From the NCBI GenBank assembly GCA_938082545.1, contig CALKCL010000002.1:83326-147325 (forward strand): a stretch of DNA of 64,000 nt, read 5' to 3'. The notes below the pieces were generated by a model. It worked only from the letters and a program-made list of their open reading frames with translations, made no database searches and was not told where the DNA came from. The position numbers and the translations under genes are program-made. Origin of the DNA: an uncultured Gammaproteobacteria bacterium (lineage in GTDB: Bacteria > Pseudomonadota > Gammaproteobacteria > Ga0077536). Shown here one piece after another: positions 1 through 10,254 of the stretch (positions are counted from its first letter, which is position 1; every line of letters starts with the position of its first letter).

Positions 1-1
1 A

Positions 2-100
2 TCTATCCCCAAAAAAATTGATAAATTCCTGACCCAAGACTATTCGATAACTGGAACGTGGGACGTACCTATCATCAAAAAAATCAAAAAGAGTAAGTAA
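2..100 (+). CDS. C-terminal end of an AsmA/YhdP-like protein (partial)
   Basis: An open frame enters from the left edge and stops at a TAA at 98-100, giving 32 residues. The end contains SITGTWDVPIIKKI, which resembles the C-terminal Y-x-I/V-T-G-x-W-x-x-P repeat of the large AsmA-like envelope proteins of the YhdP/TIGR02099 family, which act in lipid transport between the membranes. The last residues are lysine-rich. Only the tail is visible, so the assignment rests on one short motif. The frame ends 10 bp before the next start, so it is probably the first gene of the same rightward run. Confidence 0.4.
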   Translation, partial: SIPKKIDKFLTQDYSITGTWDVPIIKKIKKSK

Positions 101-110
101 GACTTAAATT

Positions 111-572
111 ATGTCAACGATCTGGAAGCCACATGTCGCAGTCGCTACCGTTCTGGAAGAAAACAATAAGTATTTGTTAGTAGAAGAGTCAGTAGATGCA
201 AAAAGAATCCTCAACCAGCCTGCTGGAGACTTAGAGCCAGGAGAGTCTCTAAAAGACGCAGCAATAAGAGAGACTTTGGAAGAAACGGGGCGAGTCGTGT
301 CCATTGATTACCTTATAGGCATCTACTTAATGTGTTCCGAGAATGTCCATAACACCTTTTTAAGGTTTTGCTTCAAAGGAAAAATTCTAAGCTATGACGA
401 AAACCGCAAGTTGGATGATGACATTATTAGGACCCATTGGATGAGTAAGAAGAATCTCACGCAACAGCAGAAAAAACCTCGAAGTGGCTTGGTGATGAAG
501 GCTATCCAGGATTATGAGAAGGGTAACAAATACTCCCTAACACTGCTGCATACCGAGCATTATTATGTATAA
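111..572 (+). CDS. nudJ: Nudix hydrolase, NudJ-like
   Basis: The protein has 153 residues and a clear Nudix box: G39, E45, then R53-E54 and E57-E58-T-G60, fitting GX5EX7REUXEEXGU with Thr at the first U position. NudJ of E. coli is a phosphatase acting on thiamine and nucleoside pyrophosphates and has the same length. As in E. coli, it sits beside mnmA; here its last 8 bp overlap the mnmA start, which suggests translational coupling. The ATG at 111 begins just before the first beta strand of the fold (KPHVAVATV), so this start is natural. Family certain; exact substrate inferred from gene order. Confidence 0.85.
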   Translation: MSTIWKPHVAVATVLEENNKYLLVEESVDAKRILNQPAGDLEPGESLKDAAIRETLEETGRVVSIDYLIGIYLMCSENVHNTFLRFCFKGKILSYDENRKLDDDIIRTHWMSKKNLTQQQKKPRSGLVMKAIQDYEKGNKYSLTLLHTEHYYV

Positions 573-1689
573 GTCTTGGTTAGCCCCGTCAGATTCTCGC
601 TCGCCCGATCAGATACATGTGGTTGTTGCTATGTCGGGCGGGGTCGACTCTTCGGTAGCGGCGTTGATACTTAAGGAAGCTGGTTTCAACTGCTCGGCTC
701 TTTTTATGAAAAACTGGGATGAGATGGAAGACCAGGGAACGTGTCAATGGGAGGAGGATGTTGCAGATGCACTCCAGGTCTGCGATATGCTAGAAATCCC
801 TCTCAATACTGTCGATTTGTCAAAAGACTATTGGGATTTAGTATTCAAAGACTTACTGGACGGCTATAAATTAGGGCGAACGCCCAACCCAGACGTTTTG
901 TGTAATCGGGAAATTAAGTTCAAGGCATTTGCGGATGAAGCTTTTCGACTGGGAGGTGACTTCATCGCAACAGGTCACTACGTGCAAAGTATATTTAATG
1001 GTCAAAAAAAATTACTCCTAAGAGGGAATGACCCTCAAAAAGATCAAAGCTATTTTCTCCATACGCTTGATCAAGAACAACTGAAAAAAGCACTCTTCCC
1101 GGTTGGTCACCTCAGGAAAGAACAAGTCAGAGAGCTTGCAAAAAAAGCTGGTATAACGGTACATGACAAAAAAGACAGCACGGGAATCTGTTTTATCGGC
1201 GAAAGGGATTTCAGACAATTCCTTTCAAAATATATTCCTTCAGAAGAAGGACACATAATCGACACCGCCGGGAATAGAATAGGTCTACATCAGGGAGCTG
1301 CGCTTTATACCATAGGACAGCGTAAAGGTCTGGGTATTGGAGGTGTTAAAAATGCAACAGACGAGCCGTGGTTCGTGGTAGAAAAAAACCTTACGAAGAA
1401 CGAACTTACTGTCGCTCAAGGCACATCTAATCCAGTCTTGCTTGGAGACCGGCTGACGCTATCTGAGATATCCTGGGTGAACCAAGACAATGGCGAATAT
1501 CCTAAATCTCTGTCAGCAAAAATCCGCTATCGACAACCCGATCAAAAATGTCTTGTATCGAAGAGAGATGGTCGCGGATATGAAGTATCTTTCGACCAGA
1601 TGCAACGCTCAATCGCCCCAGGACAGTCAATAGTTTTTTACGAAAATGACGTCTGCTTAGGTGGAGGAATAATAGAAATCTCTGAATAA
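565..1689 (+). CDS. mnmA: tRNA-specific 2-thiouridylase MnmA
   Basis: The enzyme (374 residues) places sulfur on U34 of Lys, Glu and Gln tRNAs, using persulfide relayed by the Tus proteins and ATP to activate the base. The PP-loop SGGVDSS is at residues 24-30. The catalytic cysteine pair is visible: C113 in PNPDVLCNREIKF and C209 in DSTGICFIGERDF. Length and domain order (PP-loop, tRNA-binding, C-terminal beta barrel) are normal. The first 16 residues are a short non-conserved extension that begins inside the nudJ coding region. No hflD or purB follows, unlike in E. coli. Confidence 0.95.
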   Translation: MYKSWLAPSDSRSPDQIHVVVAMSGGVDSSVAALILKEAGFNCSALFMKNWDEMEDQGTCQWEEDVADALQVCDMLEIPLNTVDLSKDYWDLVFKDLLDGYKLGRTPNPDVLCNREIKFKAFADEAFRLGGDFIATGHYVQSIFNGQKKLLLRGNDPQKDQSYFLHTLDQEQLKKALFPVGHLRKEQVRELAKKAGITVHDKKDSTGICFIGERDFRQFLSKYIPSEEGHIIDTAGNRIGLHQGAALYTIGQRKGLGIGGVKNATDEPWFVVEKNLTKNELTVAQGTSNPVLLGDRLTLSEISWVNQDNGEYPKSLSAKIRYRQPDQKCLVSKRDGRGYEVSFDQMQRSIAPGQSIVFYENDVCLGGGIIEISE

Positions 1690-1753
1690 TCAGCCGTCGC
1701 ACTACACATCAGCCTCGTTTTTGAAGATAATGCTTCTGCAAATCTACGCAATT

Positions 1754-1759
1754 TATAAT
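1754..1759 (+). promoter_or_regulatory. Candidate -10 box for acnA
   Basis: A perfect TATAAT lies 21 bp upstream of the acnA ATG in the 90-bp gap after mnmA. At 17-bp spacing the -35 position (TGCTTC) is poor, so this is a moderate candidate that may need an activator. Confidence 0.35.
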
Positions 1760-1779
1760 ATCAACCAATAGGGAATACA

Positions 1780-4443
1780 ATGAAAAACTCATTTAATGCC
1801 AGTAAAGAACTTTCAGTAGGCGAAAAAACCTACCAAATTTTCAGCTGCAAGCGCCTCGCCGATCAGTATCCCGTAGACAAATTGCCATTTGCACACAAAA
1901 TTCTCTTAGAAAACCTTTTACGTTTCGAGGATGGAGTCAATGTCACCAGAAGTGATATTGAGGCTGTCGCTAATTGGAATCCAACTGCAGAGCCGAGTCA
2001 AGAGATTGCTTTCACCCCGGCTAGAGTTCTAATGCAAGATTTCACCGGCGTGCCTTGCGTGGTTGACTTAGCTGCCATGCGAGATGCCATGATAGCTATG
2101 GGAGGAGATCCTAAGAAAATCAACCCTCTGTCGCCAGCAGAACTAGTTATTGACCACTCTGTTCAAGTCGATCACTTCGGCACGCAAAGCGCGGCGGAAA
2201 AAAATGCCAAAATTGAGTTTGATAGGAATAAAGAACGATATGGTTTCCTTCGCTGGGGGCAAAATGCATTCTCTAACTTCTCAGTAGTCCCGCCTGATAC
2301 TGGTATCGTTCACCAAGTCAACCTCGAGTTTTTAGCGAGGACGGTATTTGAAAACACTGTAAATGGAGTACTTCAAGCATATCCGGATACCGTTGTTGGT
2401 ACCGACTCACACACAACAATGATTAACGGTTTGGGTGTTCTCGGATGGGGTGTTGGAGGCATTGAGGCTGAGGCGGCAATGCTCGGGCAACCGATAACCA
2501 TGCTGATCCCGCAGGTAGTGGGCTTCAAACTAGAAGGAAATCTTCCGGAAGGTGCTACTGCGACTGACTTGGTGCTAAAGGTCGTTGAAATGCTCAGGCA
2601 GAAAGGGGTAGTTGGGAAATTTGTAGAATTTTATGGCTCAGGGCTAAATAGTTTACCTTTAGCTGACCGCGCAACATTAGCAAATATGGCCCCCGAATAC
2701 GGCGCTACCTGCGGGCTATTCCCCATCGATATCGAAACCATCGCTTACCTCAAACTCTCGGGGCGAAGTTCAGACCAAGTAGCTTTAGTGGAAGCTTATG
2801 CAAAAGAGACAGGTATGTGGCGCGATGCCTCGAGTCCAGAAGCTACTTACTCAGATTCACTTACACTGAATATGAATTCGATTAAGCCAAGCTTGGCGGG
2901 CCCTAAAAGACCACAAGATAGAATTGACCTCGACTCAGCTCACACTGTCTTCCAAAGTGCCTTGATTGAGGCGACGAAAGATAGAACCTCAGGTGGGTCT
3001 TCGACTGCTGAGATAAATGGATCGAAAGCTGAAATAAAAGATGGTGCTGTGGTTATTGCAGCCATCACTTCATGTACAAACACTTCAAACCCTTCAGTTA
3101 TGGTTGGAGCAGGATTGCTTGCGAAAAAAGCCAATGAACTAGGACTAAAAGTACAACCTTGGGTGAAAACAAGCTTAGGGCCGGGCTCTCTAGTTGTAAC
3201 TGACTATCTTAATAAAGCTGGCCTCACAGAGCACTTGAATGCTTTGGGGTTTCACACTGTGGGCTATGGTTGTACAACCTGTATTGGTAATTCAGGTCCT
3301 ATTCCTGAACCAGTCAGCACCGCAATCAAGGATGGCGATGTAATCGCGTGTTCGGTACTTTCAGGAAACCGGAATTTTGAGGGACGTGTGCACGCTGAAG
3401 TGAAAATGAATTTCTTAGCGTCTCCCCCTTTAGTTGTGGCCTATGCCATAGCAGGTAGGATGGATATCGACATCATGAGTGCTCCTCTAGGCGAAACACC
3501 AGAGGGAAACTCTGTATATTTAAAAGACATATGGCCCAGCTCTGCCGAGATCCAGCAAGCTGTTACTTCGACGATCGACTCCGAAATGTTTAAAAACAGT
3601 TACGCGAATGTATTCTCAGGAGATGCCCGATGGGCGGGCATTGATGTTAGTGAATCAAGTCTATATGAGTGGGACGATGCCTCTACTTATGTCAAAAATC
3701 CTCCTTACTTCAAAGACATGCCAAAAGAACCAAAAGAATTAAAACAAATAGAGGGCGCTCGGGTTTTACTGAAGCTCGGGGATTCAATAACAACCGATCA
3801 TATATCGCCTGCAGGGAATATAAAAGCCGATAGTCCGGCAGGAAAATACCTAATTGACAACGGAGTAACATCGAAAGATTTTAATTCTTATGGCTCCCGC
3901 CGTGGAAACCATGAAGTCATGATGCGAGGAACGTTCGCCAACATTAGACTACGAAATCAACTAGCCCCGGGAACTGAGGGTGGCTGGACAAGACACCAAC
4001 CTAGCGACACCGAAATGTCAGTTTATGATGCTGCGATGCGATATCAAAAGGACAACACCCCGCTGATAGTTCTGGGCGGAAAAGAATATGGCACTGGGTC
4101 GTCACGAGATTGGGCTGCTAAAGGGACTTCGTTACTGGGTGTGAGTGCGGTAATTACTGAAAGTTTTGAAAGAATTCATCGCTCTAATCTAGTAGGGATG
4201 GGAGTACTTCCACTAAACTTTAAGGATGGGCAAAATAGTGTATCTTTAGGATTGACAGGACTAGAAACCTATACGGTAGAAGGATTTTCACAGGGCGTTA
4301 AAGAAGTCATAATTATTGCAGAAGCAAACGATGGAACGGTAACTCGATTCCCCTGTGACGTAAGAATTGACACTCCAAAAGAGTGGCAATACTACCAACA
4401 TGGCGGCATCTTGCAGTTTGTTTTGCGGGAGCTCGCTGCCTAA
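1780..4443 (+). CDS. acnA: Aconitate hydratase A
   Basis: This is an 887-residue aconitase of the AcnA/IRP1 type, converting citrate to isocitrate through cis-aconitate in the TCA cycle, in the cytoplasm. The three [4Fe-4S] ligands are visible: C432 in [12 protein letters not shown], and C498 and C501 in [13 protein letters not shown]. The substrate-loop region [21 protein letters not shown] and the C-terminal swivel domain motif [16 protein letters not shown] are intact. Length matches AcnA and rules out the AcnB architecture. It stands alone between mnmA and nhaB with its own probable promoter. The start ATG is preceded by AGGGAA, a workable ribosome binding site. Confidence 0.96.
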   Translation: MKNSFNASKELSVGEKTYQIFSCKRLADQYPVDKLPFAHKILLENLLRFEDGVNVTRSDIEAVANWNPTAEPSQEIAFTPARVLMQDFTGVPCVVDLAAMRDAMIAMGGDPKKINPLSPAELVIDHSVQVDHFGTQSAAEKNAKIEFDRNKERYGFLRWGQNAFSNFSVVPPDTGIVHQVNLEFLARTVFENTVNGVLQAYPDTVVGTDSHTTMINGLGVLGWGVGGIEAEAAMLGQPITMLIPQVVGFKLEGNLPEGATATDLVLKVVEMLRQKGVVGKFVEFYGSGLNSLPLADRATLANMAPEYGATCGLFPIDIETIAYLKLSGRSSDQVALVEAYAKETGMWRDASSPEATYSDSLTLNMNSIKPSLAGPKRPQDRIDLDSAHTVFQSALIEATKDRTSGGSSTAEINGSKAEIKDGAVVIAAITSCTNTSNPSVMVGAGLLAKKANELGLKVQPWVKTSLGPGSLVVTDYLNKAGLTEHLNALGFHTVGYGCTTCIGNSGPIPEPVSTAIKDGDVIACSVLSGNRNFEGRVHAEVKMNFLASPPLVVAYAIAGRMDIDIMSAPLGETPEGNSVYLKDIWPSSAEIQQAVTSTIDSEMFKNSYANVFSGDARWAGIDVSESSLYEWDDASTYVKNPPYFKDMPKEPKELKQIEGARVLLKLGDSITTDHISPAGNIKADSPAGKYLIDNGVTSKDFNSYGSRRGNHEVMMRGTFANIRLRNQLAPGTEGGWTRHQPSDTEMSVYDAAMRYQKDNTPLIVLGGKEYGTGSSRDWAAKGTSLLGVSAVITESFERIHRSNLVGMGVLPLNFKDGQNSVSLGLTGLETYTVEGFSQGVKEVIIIAEANDGTVTRFPCDVRIDTPKEWQYYQHGGILQFVLRELAA

Positions 4444-4571
4444 ACTCGATGAGGACGTCCTAAAAGGGAAAACAAACTGGCGAGAGATTAAGGAAGGTCC
4501 AAGCGCTTTAGGCGCACTGACAATGATTAAGCTCTGGTGATAGCTAAGGAAAATATAAAGGATCTATTTTA

Positions 4572-6077
4572 ATGATACAGCAAACAATGTCGTCGGCACT
4601 TGCTAAAAACTTTCTGGGTAACTCGCCAGACTGGTATAAGAAGACAATAATAGGCTTCTTGATTTTCAATCCAGTAGTGCTTTTTACATTAGGCCCATTT
4701 ATAGCTGGTTGGTTGCTCATCATAGAGTTTATATTCTGCTTAGCTATGGCCTTAAAGTGTTATCCTCTCCAGCCAGGGGGACTATTGGCGATACAGGCCG
4801 TCATACTTGGGATGACTTCTCCGAAAAGCGTTTACAATGAAACCGTCCAGAATTTTCCCGTTATTATGCTACTAATGTTCATGGTTGCCGGGATCTACTT
4901 CCTGAAAGACCTTCTAATGTTCGGTTTTACAAAAATACTACTGAAAGTAGAATCGAAAACTAAACTCTCATTTCTCTTCTGTTTCGTGGCTGCGGTACTT
5001 TCCGCTTTCCTAGATGCCCTCACCGTCACTGCAGTAATCATAACTGTAGCTCAGGGATTTTATCTGGTGTATCACAAGGTCGCTTCTGGAAAAGAATACC
5101 ATCATGAGCATGATGTGAGTGGCGACGCGGAAATAAAGGACTCCCATAGACAAGATCTGCACGATTTTCGGGCATTTCTATGTAGCTTAATGATGCATGC
5201 AGCAATAGGTACTGCTCTGGGGGGCGTTTGTACGCTAGTCGGAGAACCTCAAAATCTATTAATAGCGAAAATTGCTGGGTGGGAATTCGGCGAGTTCTTT
5301 ATGAGAATGGCGCCAGTATCAATGCCAGTTTTAGTAACAGGTCTTCTCACTTGTATTATTCTTGAAAAGACTAAAGTTTTTGGTTTTGGAGGCTCCTTAC
5401 CAGCGGAGGTGAAATCAATTCTACAGGACTACGATTCTCATCAAACCGACAAGCGCACCCAACAAGACATCGCTAAACTTTGGGTTCAAGGAGGAGCTGC
5501 CCTTTTTCTATGTGTTGCTCTGGGATTCCACTTAGCAGAAGTTGGCGTTATCGGACTGGCAGTAATCGTTATCGCAACTGCTTTAAACGGGGTAACCGAA
5601 GAACACCAAATTGGTCACGCTTTTGAGGAAGCTCTTCCTTTTACTTCTTTACTCGTAGTTTTCTTCGCCATCGTAGCCGTAATCCACGATCAGCATTTGT
5701 TTTCTCCCATCATAGGTTGGGTATTGACACTAGAAGGGACAACTCAGACCTCTGCTTTCTATTTAGCTAATGGCTTGCTGTCGATGATAAGTGACAACGT
5801 ATTTGTTGCGACAGTCTACATAACTGAGGTTAAAGATGCGTTTGATGCAGGAAAAATAACGAGAGAACAATTCGACTTGCTCGCTATTGCCATCAATACA
5901 GGAACTAATATTCCGAGTGTCGCGACACCAAATGGTCAAGCCGCATTCCTTTTCCTGTTGACCTCTGCGATCGCGCCCCTTATTAGGCTTTCTTATGGGA
6001 AAATGGTCTGGATGGCGCTCCCTTATACTTTTACTATGTCAATAGCAGGTCTGCTATCGGTCATATATCTTTTATGA
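4572..6077 (+). CDS. nhaB: Na+/H+ antiporter NhaB
   Basis: A polytopic inner-membrane protein of 501 residues with many hydrophobic segments and the NhaB-type N-terminus ([14 protein letters not shown]). NhaB exports Na+ in exchange for protons, fitting a marine or brackish habitat. The conserved stretches [19 protein letters not shown] and [20 protein letters not shown] are characteristic of the NhaB family and distinguish it from NhaD. AAAGGA precedes the ATG at 4572; a second ATG occurs five codons later. It is monocistronic or read with the nitroreductase 38 bp downstream. Confidence 0.93.
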   Translation: MIQQTMSSALAKNFLGNSPDWYKKTIIGFLIFNPVVLFTLGPFIAGWLLIIEFIFCLAMALKCYPLQPGGLLAIQAVILGMTSPKSVYNETVQNFPVIMLLMFMVAGIYFLKDLLMFGFTKILLKVESKTKLSFLFCFVAAVLSAFLDALTVTAVIITVAQGFYLVYHKVASGKEYHHEHDVSGDAEIKDSHRQDLHDFRAFLCSLMMHAAIGTALGGVCTLVGEPQNLLIAKIAGWEFGEFFMRMAPVSMPVLVTGLLTCIILEKTKVFGFGGSLPAEVKSILQDYDSHQTDKRTQQDIAKLWVQGGAALFLCVALGFHLAEVGVIGLAVIVIATALNGVTEEHQIGHAFEEALPFTSLLVVFFAIVAVIHDQHLFSPIIGWVLTLEGTTQTSAFYLANGLLSMISDNVFVATVYITEVKDAFDAGKITREQFDLLAIAINTGTNIPSVATPNGQAAFLFLLTSAIAPLIRLSYGKMVWMALPYTFTMSIAGLLSVIYLL

Positions 6078-6115
6078 AATAGTAGTAGGCATATAGACCT
6101 AAAAAAGGAAATGTG

Positions 6116-6775
6116 ATGGACTTGTCAGAAGTAATTGAGAGCACAAGCACTTGTAGGTTTTACCAGCAACAGCCAGTCGCCGATGAGGATATAGCAGTTA
6201 CCTTAGATGCGGCTAGATTCGGTCCAAGTGGGGGCAATCGGCAGCCGGTTAGCTTTGTTGTAATCAAAGACAATGAAATGAAAAAACAGATGCAAGCGCT
6301 CTACTTACCATTCTGGGAAACGTATATTCAAGCAATCGACGAAGGCATGGTACGACTCGGCTCTAAAGATAAAGGGATAGTCGATTCAGCGGATCACTTT
6401 GCTCGGCATTTAGCGGAAATTCCCGTATTTGTTGTTGTTTGTGCGCAACTGGCGGACTGTCACGCGACAGATACAGACCTGGACAGACTAAGTATTGTTG
6501 GAGGTGCATCCATCTACCCCGCCGTTCAAAATGTATTACTAAAAGCGCGAAGTATTGGTCTTGGCACTGCGATGACGACTCTGCTTTGTCATGTTGAGCC
6601 CCAAATCAAAAAGCTACTCAATATCCCTGAAGACATATCAACCGCCGCTATGATCACTATGGGCTGGCCTTCTAAAAAATTCCCTAGGAAACTTCTAAGG
6701 CGACCTTTATCAGAAATAGCATGGGCAGAGAAATATGGGACGCCTCTAAGCACTGGAACCATTATAAAAAAATAA
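6116..6775 (+). CDS. Nitroreductase family flavoprotein
   Basis: An FMN-dependent oxidoreductase of the nitroreductase fold, 219 residues from the ATG at 6116. A GTG lies one codon earlier, but AAGGAA is better spaced for the ATG. The N-terminal STCRFY and the GPSGGNRQPVSFVVI segment are the usual FMN phosphate and ring contacts; ITMGWPSKKFPRKLLRRPLSEI is the C-terminal family signature. The physiological substrate cannot be read from sequence; quinones, nitroaromatics and enones are typical. Its last 14 bp overlap the 3-prime end of hemW on the other strand, so the two genes converge without a terminator between them. Confidence 0.85.
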   Translation: MDLSEVIESTSTCRFYQQQPVADEDIAVTLDAARFGPSGGNRQPVSFVVIKDNEMKKQMQALYLPFWETYIQAIDEGMVRLGSKDKGIVDSADHFARHLAEIPVFVVVCAQLADCHATDTDLDRLSIVGGASIYPAVQNVLLKARSIGLGTAMTTLLCHVEPQIKKLLNIPEDISTAAMITMGWPSKKFPRKLLRRPLSEIAWAEKYGTPLSTGTIIKK

Positions 6776-7892
6776 GCTGCAAATCATTTAGAAATCTATA
6801 GCCCAACGGTGTTGGCTTAACCCATCGATCTTCGCGTTGTAGAAAGTTCTTAGAATATGCGTTATCAAGACATTCAAAAAAATGTGCCTGTAAATTCAGT
6901 TTAGGAATATTGGCTAACAAAGCATCAATACAAAATCCATTCTTTAACCTCAATGCATTGATCATATACTCGCCGATCAATTGTTCTTCAGCGATGAACT
7001 GGTCTGTATGAATTTTCTTATTTGATAAAGCTGATTGCATATAACGATCTGGGTTTTTTATTTTCTCTGTGCGAACCACACCTTCACTGCTCGCTCGTTT
7101 CCCATGCGCGCCGGCTCCGATTCCAACATAATCTCCAAAGTTCCAATAATTTAAGTTGTGCTGGGATTCCCTACCCTGCTTACTGTAAGCAGAAATTTCA
7201 TACTGGAAGAACCCTGCCTCAGCAAGCAAAATTTGACCGGCTTCATACTCGTCACAAATCTCATCATGCGACGGCAGTATAGGTGGCTTCTTCGCAAAGG
7301 CAGTATTTTCTTCGATAGTCAGCTGATACCAAGAAATATGTTGAGGATTAAATGATATCGCCTGTGATAGATCTTTCAGAGTTCGAGAGCTATCCTCCGA
7401 AGGTAAGCCAAACATAAGATCAATGTTCATATTGTCAAAGCCCGCACCAACTGCAGCATCTAGAGCATCACAAGAATCAACAGCATTGTGGGCCCGTCCC
7501 AAGGCGGATAAGCAAGCATTACTGAAACTTTGAATGCCTATAGAAATACGATTTACACCTGCTGTTCTATAATGTTTAAAACGACTTGCATCAGCACTAC
7601 CTGGGTTTGCTTCCAAAGTAATCTCAACGTCATCTGTGAGGGTTAAGCGATTACTAATTCCATCTAGGAGAGAATTAATAGCATCTCCAGAGAATAAACT
7701 AGGTGTCCCGCCCCCTATAAAAATACTGGAAATAGACTCTACCGATTGCACAGAACACTCCCGATCTAAATCTCTCATCAATGCGTTAACGTACATTTTC
7801 TCGGCAATAGTATCCTTGGCTTGATATGAGTTAAAGTCACAATATGGACATTTGTTAGTGCACCAAGGCAAATGAACATAGAGTCCGCTCAA
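6762..7892 (-). CDS. hemW: Heme chaperone HemW (radical SAM)
   Basis: A 376-residue protein of the coproporphyrinogen-dehydrogenase-like radical SAM family. The cluster motif CxxxCxxC is at C11, C15 and C18 (WCTNKCPYC). The subfamily marker IGGGTPS follows. HemW binds heme and delivers it to membrane cytochromes; it is often misnamed as an oxygen-independent coproporphyrinogen oxidase. The start is a TTG, required because the next ATG lies beyond the radical SAM motif. It begins 3 bp after the rdgB stop, so it is the last gene of the rph-rdgB-hemW operon, the same rdgB-hemW order found in E. coli. Confidence 0.93.
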   Translation of the reverse strand: MSGLYVHLPWCTNKCPYCDFNSYQAKDTIAEKMYVNALMRDLDRECSVQSVESISSIFIGGGTPSLFSGDAINSLLDGISNRLTLTDDVEITLEANPGSADASRFKHYRTAGVNRISIGIQSFSNACLSALGRAHNAVDSCDALDAAVGAGFDNMNIDLMFGLPSEDSSRTLKDLSQAISFNPQHISWYQLTIEENTAFAKKPPILPSHDEICDEYEAGQILLAEAGFFQYEISAYSKQGRESQHNLNYWNFGDYVGIGAGAHGKRASSEGVVRTEKIKNPDRYMQSALSNKKIHTDQFIAEEQLIGEYMINALRLKNGFCIDALLANIPKLNLQAHFFECLDNAYSKNFLQREDRWVKPTPLGYRFLNDLQLIFL

Positions 7893-7895
7893 AAC

Positions 7896-8513
7896 TTAGA
7901 CCAGATCACAATCAGTACCTGCTTGGAGATCATCAAGGAATTTTTTCATCGCTTGGCCTCTATGGCTAACCTGGTTTTTAATTTCAGACGGTAGTTGAGC
8001 GGCAGAACATTTATAGCTAGGAACGTAAAAGAGTGAGTCATAGCCAAACCCATTTTCTCCTTTCGGAGTCTCAAGCACTTCACCTTTCCATGTTTTACTA
8101 ACTATGTATGGTGTTGCATCATCTTTTGATTTCAGCAGCACTAATACGCAGATAAAAAAGCACATACGGGCCGATCCGACAGCACCACTCAGAGAAGAAA
8201 GAAGTTTCTCTATATTTTCCGCATCCGAAGAACCTTCACCTGCGTAACGGGACGAAAATATTCCCGGTGCACCGTCCAAAGACGGTACACATAATCCGGA
8301 ATCATCTGCTAATGTCGGCATTCCTGTTTTTTCACACACATATCTGGCTTTCAACAAGCTATTTTCCACAAAAGAGAGCCCCGTCTCTGCAGGAGTCTCT
8401 AAACCGAACTCAGCCTGAGTTCTGACTTCAATCTTAGATAATGACAAAAGCTTTTTAAACTCATCCACTTTCCCTTGGTTACCCGTCGCTATAACGAGCT
8501 CTTTTTTTTTCAA
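7896..8513 (-). CDS. rdgB: XTP/dITP pyrophosphatase RdgB
   Basis: A house-cleaning pyrophosphatase (205 residues) that removes xanthosine, inosine and HAP triphosphates from the nucleotide pool. Motifs: TGNQGK (10-15), the catalytic LADDSGL with D70/D71, [12 protein letters not shown] (81-92), and SHRGQA near the C-terminus. Translation begins at a TTG that overlaps the rph stop as TTGA, so it is likely translated by reinitiation after rph. The start is followed by nine consecutive A bases encoding three lysines, a slippage-prone run. Confidence 0.95.
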   Translation of the reverse strand: MKKKELVIATGNQGKVDEFKKLLSLSKIEVRTQAEFGLETPAETGLSFVENSLLKARYVCEKTGMPTLADDSGLCVPSLDGAPGIFSSRYAGEGSSDAENIEKLLSSLSGAVGSARMCFFICVLVLLKSKDDATPYIVSKTWKGEVLETPKGENGFGYDSLFYVPSYKCSAAQLPSEIKNQVSHRGQAMKKFLDDLQAGTDCDLV

Positions 8514-9229
8514 CGCCGAGAAGCTGCTTGCAGCTCAAGGAGATCTTTGATCCCACTTGTCGCCAAGTCGAGCATCGCATCCATCTCGCCACGTCTAAAC
8601 GCATGTCCCTCCGCGGTCCCTTGGACTTCAACAAAATGTCCTGCGTCATTCATCACAACATTCATATCTGTTTCTGCATTCGAATCTTCGGCATAATCTA
8701 AGTCAACAACTGGCAACCCTTCAAAAATACCAACGGATACCGAGGCGATAGAACCATGAATAGGGTTTTTCTTCAATTTTCGTGAGGCGAGTAGGCTATC
8801 TATTGCATCTGAGAGGGCTACAAATGCACCGGTTACTGAGGCTGTGCGAGTGCCTCCATCTGCCTGCAAAACGTCACAGTCCAGGGTAATAGTCATTTCT
8901 CCCAGCGCATGCAAATCGACAACCGAGCGTAATGAACGTCCGATAAGCCTCTGGATCTCCATAGTCCGCCCACTTTGTTTACCGGCGCTCGCCTCTCGAC
9001 GCATTCGCGAATCAGTAGAACGTGGCAACATCCCATACTCCGCTGTTATCCACCCGGAGCCTGTACCCTTCAAAAAAGACGGCACTCGTCTTTCCACACT
9101 GGCGTTACAAAGCACTTTGGTATTCCCGAACTCTACTAAGACAGAACCCTCCGCATGGCACGTATAATTGCGAGTAAAAACGACTTCTCGCATTTCATTG
9201 GCCGCGCGGCCACTAGGTCTTGTAGTCAT
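8510..9229 (-). CDS. rph: Ribonuclease PH
   Basis: A phosphorolytic 3-prime exoribonuclease (239 residues) that trims tRNA precursors and structured RNA; it forms a hexamer of dimers in the cytoplasm. Family stretches are intact: the N-terminal [13 protein letters not shown], the arginine-rich [22 protein letters not shown], and the phosphate-binding [11 protein letters not shown]. Full length, unlike the frameshifted rph of E. coli K-12. It is the first gene of the leftward operon rph-rdgB-hemW and is divergent from yicC, the arrangement seen in many gammaproteobacteria. Confidence 0.95.
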   Translation of the reverse strand: MTTRPSGRAANEMREVVFTRNYTCHAEGSVLVEFGNTKVLCNASVERRVPSFLKGTGSGWITAEYGMLPRSTDSRMRREASAGKQSGRTMEIQRLIGRSLRSVVDLHALGEMTITLDCDVLQADGGTRTASVTGAFVALSDAIDSLLASRKLKKNPIHGSIASVSVGIFEGLPVVDLDYAEDSNAETDMNVVMNDAGHFVEVQGTAEGHAFRRGEMDAMLDLATSGIKDLLELQAASRR

Positions 9230-9384
9230 AGTGAATCTCTCTAATTTTGTAAAACTCTATTATAGCTTCAGGTTTAAGGTAACGGTGGCTATTATATCTA
9301 TTAAAAACGGGATATTTGTGATCCCACCACATGAACGACGAAAGCAGTTGTGCAGAGCATGAAAACTGCAGGGAGAAAACTCTT

Positions 9385-10254
9385 ATGACGAATAGTATGA
9401 CGTCTTTCGCTAGGACAGACTTTGAAAATGCTGACATATGTGGCTCATGGGAGATCAAGTCCGTAAACCATCGGTTCTGTGATATAGCTATTCGTGTGCC
9501 AGAAGATAACCAAACCATTGCGAATAAGGCGCGAGAAAGTATTGGCACCATAGTAAAAAGAGGCAAAATAGATTGTACTTTAAGAGTTTCTCTAATAAAG
9601 GGGGGTACTGAGACCACTCATATTAATGAAAATGCTGCAAAATCTCTTGTATCCGCCATGGAACGGGTGTGCGCACTAATGACAACGCCCTCCCGAAATG
9701 TAAGTCCCCTAGAGATACTCACATGGCCTGGAGTCGTAAACGACGTCGAGCCCCTAACAAATAGTATAGCGTCTTACCTTTTGACTAATTTCGAACGTAC
9801 CTTAGAACAATTCGCAGTCAGTCGCGCAAACGAGGGGCAAAAGCTTGAATCTATTATAAAAAAACAACTTACTAAGATGGAAGCCCAAGTGTCTTATATA
9901 AAAGAGAGAATCCCAGATATAATAAGATCTATGACTAAACTTCACGAGGCTAGGCTTTCGGAGCTAGGCAAAGAACTTGATCACGGTCGAATAGAACAAG
10001 AGAGCGCAATACTAATCAGTAAGCTTGATATTAAGGAAGAGCTAGATAGACTCTCCATACATATTCAAGAGGCTAGCTCTGTATTCGATCGCCAAGAGCC
10101 CATAGGAAGGAGGCTGGATTTCTTAATGCAAGAATTAAATAGAGAAGCCAACACGATAGGTTCGAAATCGGTGCATGTGGATACAACTGGTGCATCCATA
10201 GAACTTAAGGTTCTCATAGAACAAGTCAGGGAACAGGTACAAAATGTCGAGTAG
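9385..10254 (+). CDS. yicC: YicC-family endoribonuclease
   Basis: A 289-residue protein of the YicC/YloC family, whose members cut RNA and affect stationary-phase and sRNA turnover. I choose the ATG at 9385, not the upstream one at 9331: it gives the conserved N-terminus NSMTSFAR and the usual family length, and AGGGAG lies 9 bp before it. The WEIKSVNHRF segment and the C-terminal DFLMQELNREANTIGSKS motif are family hallmarks. The gene overlaps gmk by 11 bp, indicating translational coupling. Confidence 0.92.
   Translation: MTNSMTSFARTDFENADICGSWEIKSVNHRFCDIAIRVPEDNQTIANKARESIGTIVKRGKIDCTLRVSLIKGGTETTHINENAAKSLVSAMERVCALMTTPSRNVSPLEILTWPGVVNDVEPLTNSIASYLLTNFERTLEQFAVSRANEGQKLESIIKKQLTKMEAQVSYIKERIPDIIRSMTKLHEARLSELGKELDHGRIEQESAILISKLDIKEELDRLSIHIQEASSVFDRQEPIGRRLDFLMQELNREANTIGSKSVHVDTTGASIELKVLIEQVREQVQNVE

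Noticed and set aside
4500..4530. GCGC words after acnA as a terminator
   Set aside because: Arms are too short and no T run follows.
9331..9384. Longer N-terminus for YicC from the ATG at 9331
   Set aside because: Adds 18 non-conserved residues; the ATG at 9385 has AGGGAG and the family N-terminus.
9213..9617. 134-codon leftward frame across the rph-yicC gap
   Set aside because: It overlaps the conserved N-terminal coding part of yicC and has no family motif; it is an antisense shadow.
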